Positions 40,801 to 50,500 of a stretch of 64,000 nucleotides of DNA are shown piece by piece. The notes under the pieces are model-generated. The model searched no databases. It worked only from the letters and a program-made list of their open reading frames with translations, and had not been told where the DNA came from. A program made the translations under genes and the position numbers. Source of the DNA: Chamaecrista fasciculata (lineage: Eukaryota > Streptophyta > Magnoliopsida > Fabales > Fabaceae); NCBI GenBank assembly GCA_003254925.1, contig QANZ01044666.1, positions 146,790 through 210,789 on the forward strand. Reading direction: 5' to 3'. How positions within the stretch are numbered: position 1 is the first letter of the stretch; each line of letters starts with the position of its first letter.

Positions 40801-42539
40801 TTCAATGGCAAATCCTCATGTTTAGTAAAAATAAAAATATCCCATAAAGAGACAGTAACTACAACTAATTAACTATATGGCATTACCTATTAAAAGGAAT
40901 GCTTTCAATTAAAGGATGAACAACCTACTTTTTGTTTCAAAAGTATCGAAAAGCAGAATTTAGTGCAACATAGAAAAATACAAAGAAAAGAGAAAGGGCA
41001 CTAGAACTAGACAACCAGTCAGCAGCAATGTTATCACAAACAATGAACAAAATATATTTCAAAATTATTTTTATTTAAGAAATTTATAATTATAATTTTA
41101 TTTTTTACTTAAAAGAATTAAACCTATAATTGAAACATGTACAGACTCTGGGGGAGAAATTAATTTGAACCTCAAATCTTTACTTCATTTATCATAATGA
41201 TATCTAAACAGAGTGAATCATGCTCCTTAAGCAGTAGCCTGGTTAAATGCTTTTCATTTGAAATTTAAAAAGATTTATTGATGAGAAAAGAGAGAATACA
41301 CAGAAAATTACAAAAACAGAGGACTAGTGACTCTCTCAAACCAAAAAAAAAAATTAACAACAAAATGAATATTATAAAAACATTACGACCTTAATGCCCT
41401 TCAAAACTCCAATTATGAGATAACACAATAAATAAAAGGCAAAGAAAGACCTTTTTAAACTTCACCACCACATCTCTCAAACATCTCCATCCACTAACAC
41501 GAAATCCAATGGATGCTCCCAAGACCTTGCTCAAGATCAAAGCCAAAAATGTAGAAGAAAACCTGTGAAAAGATTCATGATCAGCATATGTAATAGAAAG
41601 GATGCACAAGCTTCAACCTTCAAGTCTCTAAAGCACTGAAGTAATGGTGACATAATATTTGATCTTAAACCATAAAGAACAGTTTGTTATCAGTTATAAC
41701 TAACTGCAACTGAAAAGGCCAACAATTGTTTGACATCATATTTCTTAGAAATACTAATAAAACCAGTCATGAACCTTCATTCATTAGCAGAAAGCAATAA
41801 AATTTTTAGTTGATGCTGTTCTTCACATAATATTATAGCCTCTATGATCAAGTGGTCAAGAGTTTGATCCTTGCTGCTCCAAGTCATGTTATTAGAATGA
41901 AGTTTCAATGTCGGTTATGATAGACATATGCCTTATCCACGCTTTAGGCACCATAGAACTTTCAAGTGAGAGGACGTGTTAGAGATTTTAAAAAATAATA
42001 ATATTAATAAACCTCCACTGAAAAGCTTAAACAGTTAAACCTTTGAGATTAATTGAATCTTGACTAAGTTTACCCTCAAATACAAGAAACCAACAGCGAT
42101 GATAGAGCCTTACTCAAGCTACATATTTGAATCAGGTCTTTAGTGTTACCGTAGTCTAAACAGAACCTTTAACCTTGAAGGGAATCTCGATCTTCCATAA
42201 AAAAGTATTGTGACCAAAATAAGCTACATGGCAATGAGCAGTTTATGGGACTCGGTGGTTTGTATGGTTAGAGAGATATGCAGCCATCTTCAAAGGCAAT
42301 GAATGGTTTCTAGGATAGAATCTTCGACATTTCTTCCCTTTAAAAAAACATAAGCCTACTTCTCTCGTAAAAATGCATCTAATTACAACTTAAAAGGGAA
42401 AATAATTATTACTATAACGATGATGATGAGGGAGCCTTTACGATAAAATTTAAAGCATTGCCGCATTGGGAACTTACGTGTATAAGATCCAGAGTGAAAT
42501 AGCAAGTAGCAATAATCCAAAGAAGAAAGAAGCTGCCAT
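12030..42539 (-). CDS. SAB: SABRE/KINKY POLLEN/APT1-like bridge-like lipid-transfer protein
   Basis: 23 exons in coding order: 42478-42539, 41451-41562, 40324-40581, 39539-39804, 38018-38243, 35893-36060, 35718-35795, 34871-35122, 31972-34068, 26858-28709, 26401-26639, 24589-24945, 24314-24432, 21205-21454, 19549-19773, 17461-17600, 16263-16335, 14650-14751, 14161-14319, 13705-13974, 13433-13600, 12781-13135, 12030-12136. Total 7935 nt, 2644 aa; Arabidopsis SABRE is about 2600 aa. Every junction is GT-AG and in phase. An N-terminal hydrophobic anchor (residues about 5-32) leads into GASIGFRVSGWRCLRDVVVK. Exons 9-10 carry the long beta-rich Fmp27/BLTP2-type core (GTPLNHYLFALP, FIPPHKLRMFSRWPRFGVPR). 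Exons 12-13 hold the Golgi-localisation (Apt1) signature (LAAASGRVLARSFHSVL, ERVFMPGDMYFRYTRHKG). Family knowledge: an ER-anchored hydrophobic groove moves lipid at membrane contacts; Arabidopsis SABRE controls anisotropic cell growth and microtubule orientation. Odd points are six 8-aa repeats opening exon 11 and repeat-filled introns. Frame is intact throughout. Confidence 0.95.
13975..16262 (-). other. SABRE introns 17-19 (with exons 18-19 between)
   Basis: This is intronic DNA around exons 14650-14751 and 14161-14319. The 1511-bp intron 17 (14752-16262) contains the long palindrome at 15250-15413. No other coding sequence is seen. Confidence 0.6.
15250..15413. repeat. 164-bp near-perfect palindrome
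   Basis: The two arms 15250-15331 and 15332-15413 are reverse complements with about five mismatches and no spacer; the centre is TTTGGCCCAAA at about 15327-15337. The left arm reads TACTCTAATCGGCAGTTCAT and the right arm ends with its complement. The palindrome sits in SABRE intron 17, so the primary transcript can form one long hairpin. It has no recognisable transposon ends. Confidence 0.9.
16578..16677. repeat. 50-bp perfect tandem duplication
   Basis: Two adjacent identical 50-bp units begin with AACAAAGCTCAAGACATTCA at 16578 and 16628. They lie in SABRE intron 16. The absence of differences suggests a recent slippage or duplication event. Confidence 0.92.
17601..19548 (-). other. SABRE intron 15
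   Basis: This 1948-bp intron contains two decayed retroelement pieces on the plus strand: a 3'-tail-like segment near 17985-18062, related to one at 24128-24206, and a segment near 19140-19400. A 68-aa open frame at 18889-19095 shows no family signature. Confidence 0.55.
19140..19400 (+). mobile_element. Decayed LINE ORF2 C-terminal tail (fragment A)
   Basis: After allowing small frameshifts the plus strand reads VW-ER at the start and LWDRIVYTA near 19195-19225, the pattern of the C-terminal end of plant LINE reverse transcriptases. The following T-rich segment resembles the one after fragment B at 23860. No intact domain remains. It lies in a SABRE intron, opposite to the gene. Confidence 0.4.
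19774..21204 (-). other. SABRE intron 14
   Basis: 1431 bp with no exon, no repeat ends and no RNA gene recognised. Open frames near 20679-21028 are unsupported. Confidence 0.55.
22114..22377 (+). repeat. 5' LTR of copy 1
   Basis: 264 bp, TG...CA ends, AT-rich with many TATCTTA/TTAGAAT blocks; matches the repeat at 23290-23554. Confidence 0.92.
23043..23195. repeat. 51-bp tandem repeat inside the LTR element
   Basis: Three imperfect units start at 23043, 23094 and 23145, each with TCCTTCA-TGACG and CGGCCTTCATTGCCAT-type blocks. Related units on the other strand occur inside copy 2 (about 30020-30130), so the array belongs to the family. Confidence 0.8.
23290..23554 (+). repeat. 3' LTR of copy 1
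   Basis: 265 bp, preceded by the purine tract and followed by the CAAGT duplication. Confidence 0.92.
23860..24215 (+). mobile_element. Decayed LINE ORF2 tail (fragment B)
   Basis: Allowing frameshifts, the plus strand reads LDRNHAIFKG near 23880-23910 and LWDRIVYI near 23930-23955, the end of a LINE reverse-transcriptase ORF. A segment at 24128-24206 matches 17985-18062. No intact frame remains. It lies in SABRE intron 13 next to LTR copy 1. Confidence 0.4.
24946..26400 (-). other. SABRE intron 11
   Basis: 1455 bp. It holds a purine-rich block (about 25160-25320) and no coding sequence or transposon ends that I could define. Confidence 0.55.
26497..26640 (-). repeat. 24-nt coding minisatellite in SABRE exon 11
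   Basis: The start of exon 11 codes six consecutive 8-residue units with consensus VKNDDPLP (variants AINDDSLP, VKSDGQLP). The three central units are almost identical at the DNA level. The array directly follows the 3' splice site and precedes the conserved segment EGTRHFMVNVIEPQFN. It forms an acidic, proline-containing linker and keeps the frame because the unit is 24 nt. Confidence 0.85.
28965..29165 (-). mobile_element. Decayed LINE ORF2 C-terminal tail
   Basis: On the minus strand the sequence reads LWPCAIFASL, then FWLEWNAS, then SSLERI and EWEALLN, with in-frame stops. This is the order of motifs (WLERN..., SLWAS..., W-ALL) at the end of plant LINE reverse-transcriptase proteins. The fragment is non-functional. 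Confidence 0.5.
29677..29918 (-). repeat. 3' LTR of copy 2
   Basis: 242 bp; carries 12 bases near 29800 absent from the partner LTR. Confidence 0.9.
30753..30982 (-). repeat. 5' LTR of copy 2
   Basis: 230 bp. On the minus strand it starts TGTTGAG at 30982 and ends CACCA next to the primer-binding site; a one-base change from the CAACA end seen elsewhere. Confidence 0.9.
31834..31877. repeat. (CT)n(TA)n microsatellite
   Basis: A compound dinucleotide run in SABRE intron 9, about 100 bases before exon 9's 3' edge on the genome map. Confidence 0.9.
36061..38017 (-). other. SABRE intron 5
   Basis: 1957 bp without coding sequence. A segment at about 36570-36665 is related to one at about 41268-41345 (both contain an ATTTATT-ATGA block, then AAAACTACAAAA-type and CTCTCACA/CTCTCAAA blocks). 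They may be 3' tails of an old LINE or SINE on the minus strand. Confidence 0.45.
38244..39538 (-). other. SABRE intron 4
   Basis: 1295 bp, AT-rich. No exon, repeat end or RNA gene recognised. Confidence 0.5.
40582..42477 (-). other. SABRE introns 1 and 2 (around exon 2)
   Basis: Intron 2 is 40582-41450 and intron 1 is 41563-42477. Intron 1 contains LINE fragment C near 42235-42345. Intron 2 contains the tail-like repeat near 41268-41345. No other coding sequence is seen. Confidence 0.55.
42235..42345 (+). mobile_element. Decayed LINE ORF2 tail (fragment C)
   Basis: The plus strand reads VWLERYAAIFKGNEWFLG, then a stop. This closely fits the conserved W-L-E-R-N-x-R-x-F end of plant LINE reverse transcriptases, and the DNA matches fragments A and B. 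It is only a remnant, in SABRE intron 1. Confidence 0.5.
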
Positions 42540-43960
42540 ATTGAATGGGAAAAGCTTTTTCTCTCCGGAAAGGGGACGACGTTAATCTTGTTCTCGTAAA
42601 TCCACCACAATATGAAAAATGAACAAGCTTCTCTCGCATGATGATTTCATGGCAAAATGAAACGCAATAATTAATGCGGAAACAATAAAAAACCCTAAAA
42701 TGGAGTCTCCGAGATTTTTTGGAAAGAATGATGGTGTTGAGCGAATCAGACTTGGTCTTCGAATTCGAAAGCGTCATGGTCGGAAACTTTGATTGTCGTA
42801 CACTTAGATCCGTCCCGTGAGGTGCTCGCTGATAAATAAATTGAAAACTGTAAGAGTCAAGAGAGAGACATGGTGAGAAAGCAGGCACTCCTAATTGTAG
42901 AGTAGTGGTGTATACTGTGAGTTGCGAGTGGCGCGAAATTAAGATCCAATGCGCGCGGTTACAGTAGAGAATTATGCTTTCCATTTCAATGATTATTTAA
43001 TGGTGAAAACCACGTTTTGGTCCTCAACTTATGTGATAAATTTTCATTTTGGTTTTAAAGATATTTTTTATTTCATTTTGATTTTTAAAATTCTATATTT
43101 ATTTCATTTTAATCCATAAAATGTGATCTCTTTTAATTTTTAGACTAAATTGCACTAAGACCCTGAGTTTTAAAATAGGGGCAGGAATACTCCTAACTTT
43201 TAAAATTTGACAGAAAAGCCCTCTAAGTTTTCAATTATACTCGCTTAGAAGTTAGAACCCTTGAGTTTTAAAACTTAACAGATAGACCCCTTGAACTTTC
43301 AATTTTACTCACTTAAGATCCCTAAATAACCTATTTTTTAAAAAAAAAAAAAAAACTCAAAGGTCTTAAGTGAACAAAGTTGAAAACTCGAGGGATTTAT
43401 TTGTCAAGTTTTAAGACTTAGGGTTCTTAAGTGAGCACAGTTGAAAACTCAAAGGGTCTATTTAACAAGTTTTTAAACTTGAGTATTTTCTGTCCTAACC
43501 AAGACCACAAGAGGTTTAGTGCAATTTAGCATAATTTTTATCGTTAAAAAAGAAAATTCGTTCTTAATAAAAAATTCACTTGAATTAATAAAGTTGACGA
43601 GAATTTATTATCTTAATAAGAAAATAAGAGTATTTCATAAATGAGAAAATAACAAAATATTTTTTTAGTTATTGAAAGATAATTAATTTATTAATTTATT
43701 TTTGAAATATAAAATTTTATCATAAATGAAATGTATATTTAAAATAATAATAAATTAAATAAAATTTATTTAACTATCAGTTCTTGTTATTTACTCCTCT
43801 TCCAGACAATTTTCTTTCCTCCTTAAGTGACTCTTGGTCTTCTGCATTTTCTTTTTTGGGTCAAGGACTCTTGGTCTTCTCCCTGACTATTTCTTGCTTT
43901 ATGTATGTGTATCTTCAATCTTCACAAAGAAAAGCTTCTGTATGGACGGAAGGAAACGAA
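42540..43960. promoter_or_regulatory. Divergent promoter region of SABRE and the HVA22/RNase H gene
   Basis: About 1.4 kb separates the two ATGs on opposite strands. 42540-42980 is the likely SABRE leader and core promoter. It has a 22-codon uORF (minus, 42582-42650) and a longer frame from 42776 that would overlap the SABRE start. 43143-43531 is a MITE. 43540-43780 is very AT-rich. I could not fix a transcription start for either gene. Confidence 0.5.
43143..43531. mobile_element. Foldback MITE with 9-bp target-site duplication
   Basis: The ends are inverted repeats sharing CTAAATTGCACTAA (43145-43158; complement at 43516-43529). Inside, both arms contain further inverted blocks such as TTACTCACTTAAG against CTTAAGTGA, around an A-run at about 43340, so the whole element folds on itself. 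TAATTTTTA flanks it on both sides (43134-43142 and 43532-43540). A 9-bp duplication fits Mutator-like transposition. It codes for nothing. Confidence 0.85.
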
Positions 43961-46242
43961 ATGGATCGGCATGCTATTCTTACGTTTCTGCTATCAAAAT
44001 CACTCGGAGTTCTTGGCTGGTACAGCAATTTTCTTTTTCTTCATATATAGAGCCTTTCCTTTAATTGATATTTTGGTTAAATATGCCATTTTCATTTTTT
44101 CTTTCTTTTTTGTGACATGCAGGCCTCCATTGAGTTTGCTTTGTCCCTTGTAAGTTGCTAGTTATCTTCTGTGTTCTTTATTATTTCTTCAATTGCTTTT
44201 ACGAATGCGAGCGAGTTATCAATTTGGTCTCTGATTCCACTGTGTTTTGCGAAAGGTACGCTTCTTTTCGGGCCATGGACAGTGATTCTCGCGCCGGTAA
44301 TCGGCGATGCCTTGCTTTTTGGGTTATATTTTCTTTGCTCAAGATCATGGAATGGGAATTTGTAGGGCTATTCAACTGGTAATTTCAGGCTTGGTTTGTG
44401 AATTCCTTTCTTTCTCTCTCTGTTAATGCTGGATATTCAATTCTTTCTACCTCCCAAGTTCATGTGTTATAAAAAATGTTCTATTAACCTTTAGGGCTCG
44501 GCCATCACACTCTAATTTGACAAAACTTATATTTAGTGAAAGTTTTTTTGTTGTGTCGATACCATTCCATAACTGAGGGGCACATGGGTGCTGTTATATT
44601 TTTCTCTAGCTGTTTATCTTGTTATGTTCTAATTTTGTGCTCAACGCCTCAATTTACATGTAGAAATAATAATTGAGCATCAGTTTTGGTTTATAAGGAG
44701 AAAAGCTATAGGAAATCAAATTGGTTTTGGCTCATAAGAAAGAAAGAAAAACTTAACTTTGCCCTGTTTGGCTTCTTCAGCTATTACCGTAGTCTGCAGC
44801 TTGGCATCAATTATCGCTTGTGCTTTTGTGAAGATCATAATCTGCATGTTCTCACCCACCATCCTTTATTAGACTTGTTTGCTTTTACAGGCTCCCATGG
44901 TGGCCTCACGTGAGAGGGATGGCAACTATCTTTCTGGTGTTGCCTTCTTTCGGTGGTGCATCATACATATATACTTATTTCTTTAAGCAACATTGTACTG
45001 AAGACACATGTGAAAGAAAACCTCTTGATATTTCTAACAGGATAGCCATTAGAAGTAAGTTGCAAGAGAAGAAACCTGTATTATATCAGGTATATTCTTT
45101 AGGTATTAGCTAATTTAGCCTGTTAGCCTTTTTTTTTTTTTTAATAACTGGCATCAAGCTACTGACAACTCATTCATTGGAAAATTTAGGAACTTCGCTA
45201 AGGATGTCAAAATTTTCATTTCTCAGTTTGTCTATGAGTTTGACATGTTAAATGTTACAAACTTATTTGTGCAATAAATGACGACCAACCACTTGAAATT
45301 TGATTGCTTATACGTTTTAAACATGTATTTTCTTGCTAACAATTCCTAGTTCACATTTGACTCTATCTTAATATACATTTCTTTCTTAACAATTATTTGT
45401 ATCAGGATAGTTATGATCTTGGTTGTGACTCAACCGAAAGGAATTATAATAGGTCAACTAGTAAGAAAAATACACAGAAGGAATGGAGCTGTGCCTTATG
45501 TCAAATTAGCACTACCAGTGAAAACTGCTTAGGGGCACATCTTGAAGGAAAGAAACATAAAGCTAAGGAAAATGATTTGAGAGTAGAGTTATGTGTAACA
45601 AAGAGCACCTACATGTTATCACCTACTACTACTCGCAAGAGAACCAAAGGAATGGTTATACTAGAAAATCTAAACCAAATTGCAAATCTTCTGAATCCAG
45701 TTTCCAGAACCATGAGATGGTGTGGGTGGGTAAAGCCAGAATTTGGATGGACAAAATTGAATACTGATGGTTCTATACATAAAGAAAATGCTGGTTTTGG
45801 TGGACTTCTACGTGATTACAGGGGTGAACCATTATGTGCATTTGTCTCTAAAGTTGCACAAGGAGATATTTTCTTGGTTGAGCTATGGGCTATATGGAGA
45901 GGCCTTGTTCTGGCCTTGGGTCTTGGAATTAAGTTAATATGGGTGGAATCTGATTCAATGAGTGTTGTGAAAACAATCAACAAAGAGCAGCCTTCAAGTT
46001 TTAAAGCTGGTTCCTGTGTTAGATACATATGGAAACTTCTACGCAAGTTTGAGAAGTATAAGGTTTCTCACACATGGCGTGAAACTAACAGAGCGGCGGA
46101 TCATCTTGCAAAGATGGTTCTTTGTGGAAATGATGTGGTTTTGTGGCCGGATGATTTTTCAGCTAGCCTTTGCAGTATTATTGAAGATGATGCCAACGGA
46201 AGGAAATATCCTAGACGCTTATTACTGAATCCTCAACACTAA
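43961..46242 (+). CDS. HVA22-like (TB2/DP1) - C2H2 zinc finger - RNase H-like fusion protein
   Basis: Five exons give 414 aa: 43961-44019, 44123-44149 (27 nt), 44256-44378, 44891-45089, 45406-46242. Phases join and all introns are GT-AG. Residues about 18-90 are an HVA22/TB2-DP1 domain (CPLYASFRAM, CLAFWVIFSLLKIMEW, WCLPWW-type core, PSFGGASYIY), an ER membrane-shaping family with hydrophobic hairpins. Residues C165-x2-C168-x12-H181-x5-H187 form a U1-type C2H2 finger (HLEGKKHKAK), usually RNA- or dsRNA-binding. Residues about 247-372 are an RNase H-like (RVT_3) domain with D257 (LNTDGS), E295, D319 (ESDS) and D368 (AADHLA), so all four catalytic acids are present. Finger and RNase H lie in one uninterrupted exon. 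The start is the ATG matching the HVA22 N-terminus. The combined role is unknown; I infer a membrane-anchored nucleic-acid enzyme. An alternative is that a retroelement-derived domain has been retained without enzymatic use. Confidence 0.87.
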
Positions 46243-47550
46243 ATGGGTTGGATGGACTGATTAGAATGGGTTTAAAGTTAAACTATTGAAGGGTTATTAT
46301 TTAAATCCTAACAAATTGAATTGTTTTGTATGATTTAAAGTTTTAATATTTTTTTAACTCTTTAACCTTATCTCAGTTTTGTTTTTAAAATTGTCATACT
46401 ATCATTTTTCTTTTCTTATCCTTCTCCTTAATCATTCTTTTTAAAAAAAAAAATTTGCTCAATTTTACTGTTTTAAAACTTTAATCTTCCTTTCTGACAA
46501 TTATACAAAGCAAAATTTTCTCCTTTTATCTTTTTTTTATTACAAGCAAATAACTTAATATATATATATAATGTATGAATCATTTAAATATATTTTTAAA
46601 TTTTTAACTTTTAACTTTGAATACTTTTTTTTCTATTTTAATATCATTTGAATCCTCTATACTCAACGATTTCTAAAGATATCACATTTTACCTTTATAT
46701 ATACATATATATATAAAACTTTCAATTAACAGTAATTTATGGATTATTCTCAGATGCAAAGTTTGATTCTTGACGTAGAATGCAATTATTGACGTGATAT
46801 AATTATAACCATCGATGTAATTTAATATTAAAAAAAATAAAAATAAAAATAATAATTATTTAATCCTATCAAAACTGTATATAGACTCACATCACTAGTT
46901 ACATACAATTAACAACTAACTCTTCGTGTCATTGGCACAAAAAAAAAATCCTATATTATTATCTTATTGGCTCATGACTCATTGTATTTCATATCAAGAA
47001 TCAAAGTTTACATTATAATCTATCCCGTAATTTATTTGACTCACTTCACTCCATTCCATCCCATTAATTGCATCACTCTTTTTCACTCTCTTTAAAACTC
47101 AATCAACAAAGCAATCAGCAAATTTAGTTGCTTCATGAAGTTTCACTTTCATTCAAACTAACCGTAAAACACTGTCTGACCATCATTGCCCGAAGCACCA
47201 TTTTATTGCGTACCAACACCTTTGATTATTTTTGCCTGTAATACATGATCCAACTATGGGGGTCGTGGCCGAATGATATGCAATTATACAATAATTTCTT
47301 TATTACGTCAAAATATAATTCGCATGGAAGTTCATCCCAAAAATAAACAATAACGGGTGCAAAAGGAGATCGAAAAACTGCCGAAGGCATTTTCCCATTG
47401 AAATTATACGACTGTACAGCATATTAACAATTTAAGATTATATGAACTTAAAAATATGGGCAACCCCCTGCAGCCTTCACCACTGATTCTAATTTAGGGT
47501 AGTTTCTAACTTAATATGTAAAACATGAGTATATTGCTCCTAAAAAATTA
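46243..47550. other. Convergent intergenic region between the HVA22/RNase H gene and UPL
   Basis: AT-rich with TA runs (about 46560-46575, 46700-46720). It contains the 3' UTRs of both genes. TTTATT at 47299-47304 (AATAAA on the minus strand) is a possible UPL poly(A) signal about 250 nt after its stop. No gene is recognised. Confidence 0.55.
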
Positions 47551-50500
47551 TCAACCAAATCCAAACCCTTCATTTGCTTCATGAATTGCAAGCAGTAGCC
47601 TCTCCTCCAATTGTTCTCTAGATGGATACTCAGGAAGATCAAGCTGGTTGAAACTGCAAAAAAGAATCCATGCTCGTTTAAACTTAAGTCATGTGATCAC
47701 CGTGATCAGATAAAAAAAAAAAAAATCAAATATAAGTTAAACATATTATACATATAGCGACAAATGAATAAAAAGGAAGTGGGAAAGTACCAGGTATGAG
47801 CAGAAGGCAAGTGATCAGGGCTCCCATATGCTTTGTGTATCTGAAACTTCTGAGATCCGGAAATTCCTTGAAGGGCACTGAAACCTTCCAATGGCACCTG
47901 AAAGTTGGTAGCCAAAATTAAACCCCTCGAAGTAGTTCTAACCGCACAAGGATATCTAGTTCTAGCAAAACTAAAATACATAAGCAAGACAACTCTACTA
48001 GATTAGCACCACAGCTAAAGACCACTCAAGTATCAAAAGTAGGATAAAAAAATTAATAGGAACAAACTACCAGCGAGCTGGATTACCATCCTAGTCCTAC
48101 TCAATAAATTACAGTTACAACTCAAATTTACACTTCTTGCTCTCAAGAGAAGTCTTGATTCTTGACTATTTAAGCATATTCCAGTTGTCTGCAACTAGAA
48201 AATGCATATATATATATATATATATACATATATATATGTACAAACACACACTACGGAAGCAACTTACCTTGGATGTGCCTGTTACAAATTGCAACAATCG
48301 AGCCTTATCTTCTTTGCTGAAACCATAAACAACCTCCCAAAACCATTGGATAACTGGCGATGCAGCACTGTATCCAGAATACTCGGTATTTGCTCTCAAG
48401 TCATCCACTGAAACGAGGCAAAACTGTTTGTTAAAATCTTTCCACACAGTTTAAAGACTTGAAATGTTGGGAGGGCTCAAAAGCAGTTAACACATCAAGA
48501 AAGAATATGATTTTTTATGCAAGACTCACAATCTATATCAGGAAGCCCACTGATCAATAATTCCAGCTCTTTGTCATGGAATATAGATATAAGCTCCCTG
48601 GGAATCAATTCATTGAATCCTTCCAAGAAAGCATTTATTTGAGGTCGAATGGCAGTGGTCAACCGGTGCTCAGCAACCAAATCAACATATTGATGCTTAT
48701 TCTCCTCCGTAACTTTGATATTCCGCCCACCAGGAATTAACTCATAATCAGTGACCTAGACATTTTAATCAAAATTAGATCAACAAAATAAATAATCTAA
48801 TATAATATCTCAATAAGTATCTGAGCAGTCCGTACTTCTGTCCGCTCATATAAGATCAACTTTTCTTCATCTGCATCAATGCTAAAGGTAAGATCCAGAA
48901 CATCACTAATATCATTCTGCAAATAAATCAGAAACACATCAGAATATTGTTACAGTAAACAAGCTTTAGACAATGAGTCAGGGAATAAAAAATACAAATG
49001 CACATGCCTCAAGCATCCATTTCAAATTTTTGAAGTAGTCAGGATCAATGGCTTCAATATCATGATATGTAACTTTGGCCCCTAGAATGTGCTTGTAGAA
49101 TGAGCGGGTAAAATGGACATCCAAGAGCTGACCATCAAATAATGCTTTCGCAACCTGGATAATGCGAAAAAGGGGTAAGAAAGAAACATATATGATTAGC
49201 AGCGCACAAAAAGTGCAGTTGCAAATGGGACTCACCACTCTTCCAACAAATTTGAAATAAGAAAGATGCTCTGTTTGGTAAACAGAGTTAGGGTTTGGCT
49301 GAAATGTTGATTCATTGCCCACAGTAGTGAAAAGAAGGGCTCCTTTGTCAAAAATAACTCTAGACAACAATTGGTACCATTCCCTTGTAAGCCCTCCTGC
49401 ATCAATACCTTCCTCCCCTTGGAAGTGAACGGTCAACCTTCCCTTAAGATCTTGAGATGATCTCATGCGAAGCTGGTTATAAGAATCTTCTAAAACATAT
49501 GCTCTTCTAACTGATATTCTTAAGGGGCTGTGATGATGGTCATGCTGATGCTTTATCTTTGATCGGAAGTGGGCACGCTTGTTATCAAAATCAATAAATC
49601 TTGGAACCTTCAGCATGAGGGAGAAAGATTTCTCAAGCAAACCAGGATTTTGCCTGATAAAAGCATTTAGTAACTTCCTGTGCTTCTCTGAGAACTTGAC
49701 AAAAACAGCATTTTTCTCTTCAACTTTCACAGCCAGTGCACATGCTTTCTGTTGTGTAGCTGAGCTGCTGGCATCTTCAACATCAGAAATAACAGGGATA
49801 CTCAAGTCTTGACTAGTACCCAGCTGAGCAGGGTGCAGCTTCTCACAAACCACAAAGAAAGATTCAATGTATGGTAAGATATTCTGAGAACCTGGTGGAA
49901 GTGGAGGCATTACACTAGTCGGTTTAGATCCAGAGGCTCTGGAAGGGGTGAGCAAATCAGATGCTGACTCTGAGTATGACTCTATCTTGCTAATGCAACC
50001 GCTCAGTTCATGCCACAGAGGCTCTAAAGCTGAATTGATTTCCCAAACCTCAGAAAGGGCTGGAGGAACAATCCTAGCACTTTCTTTCTCAGTCAGTGAC
50101 GTGACAAGCGAACTTAAGGCCTGCAGAACTCTCAGAATTGCAGCTCCATCACAAGATGTAGTGCTCAGAAGAGAGTTAACTGCTTCACTGAAAACACGTA
50201 ACTCATCCATTGCAGATGAAGTCAAGTTTTGAACTGCTCCTGCCAGCTCAGTGACAAAAAGTTGACAGTGAATAGGAGCAATGGCCACCAATTTCTTCAT
50301 TACCTCCGCCACAAGAGTGTATGCATTGTCCGACAATCTAAAGTAGAAATTAACCATCAGATCAAGTATATAATTGCCAAAATAAACAGAACAGATTTTA
50401 CAGAACAGTAGCTTACTATGGTGAGTGAAATAAATTCTGGAGTTCAAAGAAAATACATGTAAAAATGCTAGACAAACATTATTAAGCCAGAAACAAACAA

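Noticed and set aside
42412..42984. 190-aa open frame on the minus strand at the SABRE 5' end
   Set aside because: It crosses the first SABRE exon in another register and runs into intron 1; no family signature. Kept only as a possible upstream frame.
46016..46228. 70-aa open frame overlapping the RNase H exon
   Set aside because: A shifted-frame shadow of the real coding sequence, which keeps all RNase H acids in its own frame.
48137..48447. Plus-strand open frames across the TA microsatellite
   Set aside because: Their repetitive YI/HIYI residues come from the TA run in a UPL intron.
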